NCBI GenBank assembly: GCA_037045225.1
Contig: JBAOHZ010000009.1
Span: 434,001-498,000 of the forward strand
Source: Nitrospira sp.
GTDB taxonomy: Bacteria; Nitrospirota; Nitrospiria; Nitrospirales; Nitrospiraceae
Length of the DNA stretch: 64,000 nucleotides
Direction of reading: 5' to 3'
This document shows, piece by piece, positions 60,984-64,000 of this stretch (position 1 is the stretch's first letter; each line of letters begins with the position of its first letter). The translations under genes and the position numbers were made by a program. A model generated the notes under the pieces. The model searched no databases. It saw only the letters and a list, made by a program, of their open reading frames with translations, and was not told where the DNA came from.

Positions 60984-62708
60984 ATGGCCTCCCGAATCAG
61001 ACTTGACCTCAGCATCAACAACCCCGACTTGCAGGATGGCTTGCAGGCCCGCCTCCACGACCCGCTTTGGATGCTGGGCCGCCAATGGCAGTTCGGCGAA
61101 TTCAATGGGGCTGACGCCGGTTCGCCTGCCGCCGCGCAGGTGATCGTGGACACAGCCGCGGTGACCCGCTACCAACCGGGGCCACGCTCCGGCCCACATC
61201 CGGCCAGGCCCTATGCAGCCGACAACCTGGCGCTGGAAACACTGGTGGAAGCAGAACCAGTGACGGACGACTCGCGCCCCAATTGGCGCCTCGCGGCCGA
61301 ATCCGGCCGGCATCTGCTTCGTTTGCTGGAGGCCGCCAGACTTGGCCCCACCCGCGCCCAGTGGTTGGCCAGCACTTACGTGCTGGTCGCTCCCGCGGCG
61401 GAACAAGCCAAGCAGATAGACGCGGCAAGCCTGTCTTTTATCCACGTACTGAGCGGCCGCACCATCGATGGCCTTCGGGTCGCCGCGCGCCTGAGAGTGC
61501 TGCAGGCCGGCAACACCTTGAATGACTTGTTTCGCGAGTCACCATTCGATCAGATTGCCGCAGGAGATCAACCGAAAGTCATCGGCATCCTCACGACCTG
61601 GCTGACGTGGCTCGACAGACTGTTCCAACAAGGCGCCGCTCCCTCTGCCTGGATTCCAGAACGAATGGAGTACGCCCTGAGCATCTCGGGCAAGACAGCC
61701 GCAGGCGAAGTGGTATTGACTGCGCCGGAATATCTCGATGGACGACTGGATTGGTTTTCGTTCACCACGAGTTCAGGAACCGGGCTCGGGGCCACCGAAA
61801 GCCGCGCGTCCCTGTCGGAAGCGTTTCTTCCTGCCCCGGTCTCGTTTCGCGGCATGCCCTCCGCGCGCTTCTGGGAATTTGAAGACGGGGCCGTGAATTT
61901 CGCGAGTATCCAGGCCGCCCCGCAGGACCTGGCCCGCCTGCTGCTCGTGAAGTTCGCGCTGGAATACAGCAACGATTGGTTCCTGCTGCCACTCGAGCTG
62001 GCTGTGGGCACGCTTTCTCGGATCCGCGCGCTCGTCGTCACCAACACGTTCGGCGAACGTTTCCTCATTCCCCACGCGAACGTGGTGGATGGACCTTCCA
62101 CACCCTGGCGTATGTTCAGTCTCACGAACGATAACCAGCAACTGTTCTTCCTGCCGCCGATATTGGGGCCGATGTTGGAGAGCCAGCCGGTGGAAGACCT
62201 GTCGTTGTTGAGGGACGAAATGGCCAACGTGGCCTGGGCCGTCGAGCAGGTCGTCGAAAGCGCCTCCGGTCGGCCGTTGGACCGCCATGAAGCCTATCAA
62301 GAGACATTGGCGGCACAACCGTCTCCACCCGCCGCCGGCAGTGATGGCGCACCGTTGATCTACCGGCTCGGCACCACGGTGCCGGACTACTGGATTCCGT
62401 TGCTGCCGGTGAAAGACGGCACCACCCTGCGACTCAAGCGCGGAGCACTCCCGGCATTCGGCGAGGGCGGCATTCAGGGACTGCACCATCCGAAGGGTCG
62501 ATTGCTTGAACCGAATCGCGAACTCTTGCTGTTCGAAGAGGAAGTCCCTCGCGAAGGCGCGCGAGTCACACGGACGTATCAGTATGCGCGCTGGATCGAC
62601 GGCTCAACCCATCTCTGGATCGGCCGGCGCAAAGAACCGGGTCGTGGCGAAGGCTCAAGCGGATTGCAGTTCGATGTGGCGGAGAAGGGGACGGAGGGAA
62701 ATTCGTGA
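60984..62708 (+). CDS. Uncharacterised 574-residue cluster protein
   Basis: The last gene of the cluster starts with ATG at 60984, nine bases behind GGAG inside the end of the previous gene. The N-terminus contains a strongly conserved-looking motif, HDPLWMLGRQWQFGEF (25-40), then NGADAGSPAAAQV, which I recall from other uncharacterised bacterial proteins. A later part (IQAAPQDLARLLLVKFALEY, NDWFLLPLEL) is amphipathic. There is no signal peptide and no catalytic motif I can name. Its tight linkage to the 1772-residue gene suggests that they work as partners. Confidence 0.72.
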   Translation: MASRIRLDLSINNPDLQDGLQARLHDPLWMLGRQWQFGEFNGADAGSPAAAQVIVDTAAVTRYQPGPRSGPHPARPYAADNLALETLVEAEPVTDDSRPNWRLAAESGRHLLRLLEAARLGPTRAQWLASTYVLVAPAAEQAKQIDAASLSFIHVLSGRTIDGLRVAARLRVLQAGNTLNDLFRESPFDQIAAGDQPKVIGILTTWLTWLDRLFQQGAAPSAWIPERMEYALSISGKTAAGEVVLTAPEYLDGRLDWFSFTTSSGTGLGATESRASLSEAFLPAPVSFRGMPSARFWEFEDGAVNFASIQAAPQDLARLLLVKFALEYSNDWFLLPLELAVGTLSRIRALVVTNTFGERFLIPHANVVDGPSTPWRMFSLTNDNQQLFFLPPILGPMLESQPVEDLSLLRDEMANVAWAVEQVVESASGRPLDRHEAYQETLAAQPSPPAAGSDGAPLIYRLGTTVPDYWIPLLPVKDGTTLRLKRGALPAFGEGGIQGLHHPKGRLLEPNRELLLFEEEVPREGARVTRTYQYARWIDGSTHLWIGRRKEPGRGEGSSGLQFDVAEKGTEGNS

Positions 62709-63063
62709 GCGCCCGCTGAATTTTGATCGGCGGGCCGTAGGTTTGCGCCCCACACGGCCAACCAAAATCAACCGCTTACAATCCACAATTTTTATCCAAA
62801 TCACCGATGCAGACACTGTGTAGCCGAAGAATAGGAAAATATTTTTTCCTACCGCGATCACTCGCCCCCTCTCTCTTACCTTGAGACTCAACCAATCTGT
62901 AAGTGTTCTTGCAAAGCCCTTCTCTCTTTGAAAGTTATTGCTGAAATATTTTCAAAGAAAGACCGCGTCGAACACCCTGTATTGAGCAGAAGTCTACAGG
63001 ATTTGAGCAACGAAAACCTATCCGACTCACAGGATTAGGCTTGAGGTGACCTTCCCCCGTTTG
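62709..63063. other. Intergenic region between the cluster and an insertion sequence
   Basis: 355 bases without a gene. It begins with a terminator-like imperfect hairpin (62719-62775) and has a nine-base-pair stem (TCTTTGAAA at 62925 with TTTCAAAGA at 62950). The segment is AT-richer than the cluster. The end of the insertion sequence lies at its right, near 63040. Confidence 0.5.
62719..62775 (+). terminator. Probable terminator of the giant-protein cluster
   Basis: TTTTGATCGGCGGGCCGTAGG on the left pairs with CCACACGGCCAACCAAAA on the right, giving an imperfect stem of about 18 base pairs eleven bases after the last stop codon of the cluster. A weak AT-rich stretch with a T5 follows about 20 bases later. 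Confidence 0.5.
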
Positions 63064-63909
63064 TTACACCACGGCCAACGAAGTTAACTCCTGTGCTGCC
63101 TGGGGCCGGTTGTGATGATTGAGAATGAATTCCATGGGTGTCAGATTCCCGATGGCACTGTGCGTCCGCTCTTCATTGTACTCTCGTCGCCAGGCTTCAA
63201 TCACGAGTTGTGCTTCCTGCAACGTCAGAAACCAATGCTCGTTGAGACATTCGTCTCGAAACTTGCCATTGAAGCTTTCAATAAACGCATTCTGGGTCGG
63301 CTTCCCCGGTTGAATGAAGTGGAGATGGACGCCGTGCTGAGCCGCCCAGGCATCCAGTGCGGTCCCTGCGAATTCGGGGCCATTGTCCAGAATCAGCGTC
63401 TCGGGCAGCGGGCGAGTCAGAAACACCCGATCGAGAATTCGGCACACCCGCGCCCCACCAATCGACACATCTACTTCAATCACCGGGACTTCTTTCGAGT
63501 AGAGATCCGTCATCGTCAAACACTTAAACTGCCGGCCCCTGACGAGCCGATCATGGACAAAGTCCATCGCATAACAGCGCCCTGGTTGCGTGGGTGTTGG
63601 CAAAACGACCCGTGGCACCGCCACGGTCTTCTTCCGTCGTCGCCGCCGTAGTGACAGCCCTTCGTCGCGATAATAGATCCGTTCCACTCTCTTATGGTTC
63701 ACGCGCCAACCTTCCCGCCGTAACCGGACATAGATTCGGGGGCACCCATAGCGCCGCTTGCTCTCGGCGATTTCTCGGATGCGCGTCCGCAGGGCCGCAT
63801 CCTCCTGGCGTCGGCTGCGATACCGCAGCGTGTTCCGGTCGAGCGTGAGTAACCAGCACACTCGTCGCTGACTGAGCCCAAAGCGCTCGGCCATCCACTG
63901 CGCCGCCAT
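63064..63909 (-). CDS. IS3-family transposase OrfB (IS407-like)
   Basis: The 281-residue OrfB has a full DDE integrase core: D116 (YAMDFVHDRL), D175 (ILDNGPEF) and E211 (NAFIESFNGKF), with 35 residues between the last two as in the family. The N-terminal HTH_21 region (SRRQEDAALRTRIREIAESK, RRYGCPRIYVRLRREG) is intact. IS3 transposases are made as an OrfAB fusion by -1 frameshifting; the A6 run at 63934-63939 just upstream fits. The gene reads toward the giant-protein cluster. Confidence 0.93.
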   Translation of the reverse strand: MAAQWMAERFGLSQRRVCWLLTLDRNTLRYRSRRQEDAALRTRIREIAESKRRYGCPRIYVRLRREGWRVNHKRVERIYYRDEGLSLRRRRRKKTVAVPRVVLPTPTQPGRCYAMDFVHDRLVRGRQFKCLTMTDLYSKEVPVIEVDVSIGGARVCRILDRVFLTRPLPETLILDNGPEFAGTALDAWAAQHGVHLHFIQPGKPTQNAFIESFNGKFRDECLNEHWFLTLQEAQLVIEAWRREYNEERTHSAIGNLTPMEFILNHHNRPQAAQELTSLAVV

Positions 63910-63926
63910 TCGCTTCGCCTTGGGCG

Positions 63927-64000
63927 CTACCAGTTTTTTGCGGTGACGGCCTTCAGCGCCTGAATGTCCAGCGCTTGCTCTGCGACCATCTGTTTCAGCC
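63927..64000 (-). CDS. IS3-family OrfA, 3' end (5' part outside window)
   Basis: The frame gives LKQMVAEQALDIQALKAV, then TAKNW and a TAG at 63927-63929, the usual end of the helix-turn-helix/leucine-zipper OrfA of IS3 elements. The run AAAAAAC at the end (complement of 63933-63939) is a -1 slippery site: after slipping the sequence reads KKLVAPKAKRMAAQ and continues into OrfB. Confidence 0.85.
   Translation of the reverse strand, partial: LKQMVAEQALDIQALKAVTAKNW
63933..63939 (-). promoter_or_regulatory. Programmed -1 frameshift site of the IS3 element
   Basis: Read on the minus strand the sequence is AAAAAAC at the OrfA/OrfB junction, three codons before the OrfA stop. Slippage by one base fuses OrfA to OrfB, the known mechanism for making IS3 transposase. 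Confidence 0.6.

Larger units (their letters stand above)
63040..64000 (-). mobile_element. IS3-family insertion sequence, right side beyond window
   Basis: It includes OrfB and the end of OrfA; the far end lies outside. The near end probably lies around 63040-63063, where TTGAGGTGACCTTCCCCCG could be the terminal inverted repeat; this cannot be confirmed without the other end. Confidence 0.75.

Noticed and set aside
40719..62708. Contractile injection system or tailocin
   Set aside because: No sheath, tube, baseplate spike, LysM or AAA ATPase was found; the large proteins do not resemble tail proteins.
40719..62708. Polymorphic toxin or Rhs/YD-repeat locus
   Set aside because: No YD repeats, no immunity-like small genes downstream and the duplicated part is C-terminal, not N-terminal.
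1..64000. CRISPR arrays, rRNA and tRNA genes
   Set aside because: I saw no regularly spaced repeats and no cloverleaf or rRNA segments on either strand; a tRNA scan would be needed to be certain.

Overview
The window looks like a chromosomal piece of a Gram-negative bacterium of the phylum Nitrospirota, most likely Nitrospira. The grounds are an estimated GC content near 60% (not calculated), many lipobox lipoproteins, an indirect GatCAB amidotransferase, housekeeping proteins that read like Nitrospira homologues, and a dispersed palindromic intergenic repeat that I associate with Nitrospira genomes. This identification rests on recollection of family sequences, not on a search.

Region 1 (1-6.5 kb) is surface-polymer and phosphonate related. 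Two tandem Wza/KpsD-type export proteins (the first cut by the window edge) diverge from a LuxR-type regulator. A two-gene phosphonate operon follows on the minus strand: a PEP mutase fused to a nucleotidyltransferase, then phosphonopyruvate decarboxylase. It is well placed to make a CMP-activated phosphonate for decorating a polymer or lipid. A lipoprotein gene with a good sigma-54 promoter closes the region.

Region 2 (6.5-22.6 kb, minus strand) is a long collinear housekeeping array: DUF502 protein, glmU, glmS, gatC, panD, gatA, a DUF948 protein, a YtxH protein, gatB, eno, ftsB, era, mgtE, recO, a DUF971 protein, a lipoprotein and glgA. Many junctions overlap by a few bases, which suggests translational coupling. 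panD sits inside the gatCAB set.

Region 3 (22.7-38 kb) is mostly on the plus strand: tmk, holB, metG, a secreted protein, a GT2 glycosyltransferase, a B12-type radical SAM enzyme, a polytopic GT-C-like protein, ftsH, a CDF metal exporter and a COG0523 metallochaperone GTPase. A PAP2 phosphatase and a hypothetical gene lie on the opposite strand.

Region 4 (38-40.6 kb) is a scrapyard: an intact RelE/ParE-type toxin-antitoxin pair, a decayed antitoxin copy, a truncated and frameshifted REP-associated tyrosine transposase, an IS3-family remnant and a lipoprotein gene broken by an internal deletion.

Region 5 (40.7-62.7 kb) is the most unusual part: eight plus-strand genes, mostly for very large proteins without signal peptides. 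They are a phospholipase D-like protein, two DUF6603-type giants that share a nearly identical 1.75-kb 3' half, an M64-like metallopeptidase, an 870-residue protein, a coiled-coil protein, a 1772-residue modular protein and a 574-residue protein. Spacing suggests two transcription units (PLD-DUF6603A, and peptidase-DUF6603B-870-coil-1772-574). I know of no described system with this composition. It is bounded by insertion-sequence material on both sides (region 4 and an IS407-like IS3 element at 63-64 kb), as expected of an acquired island.
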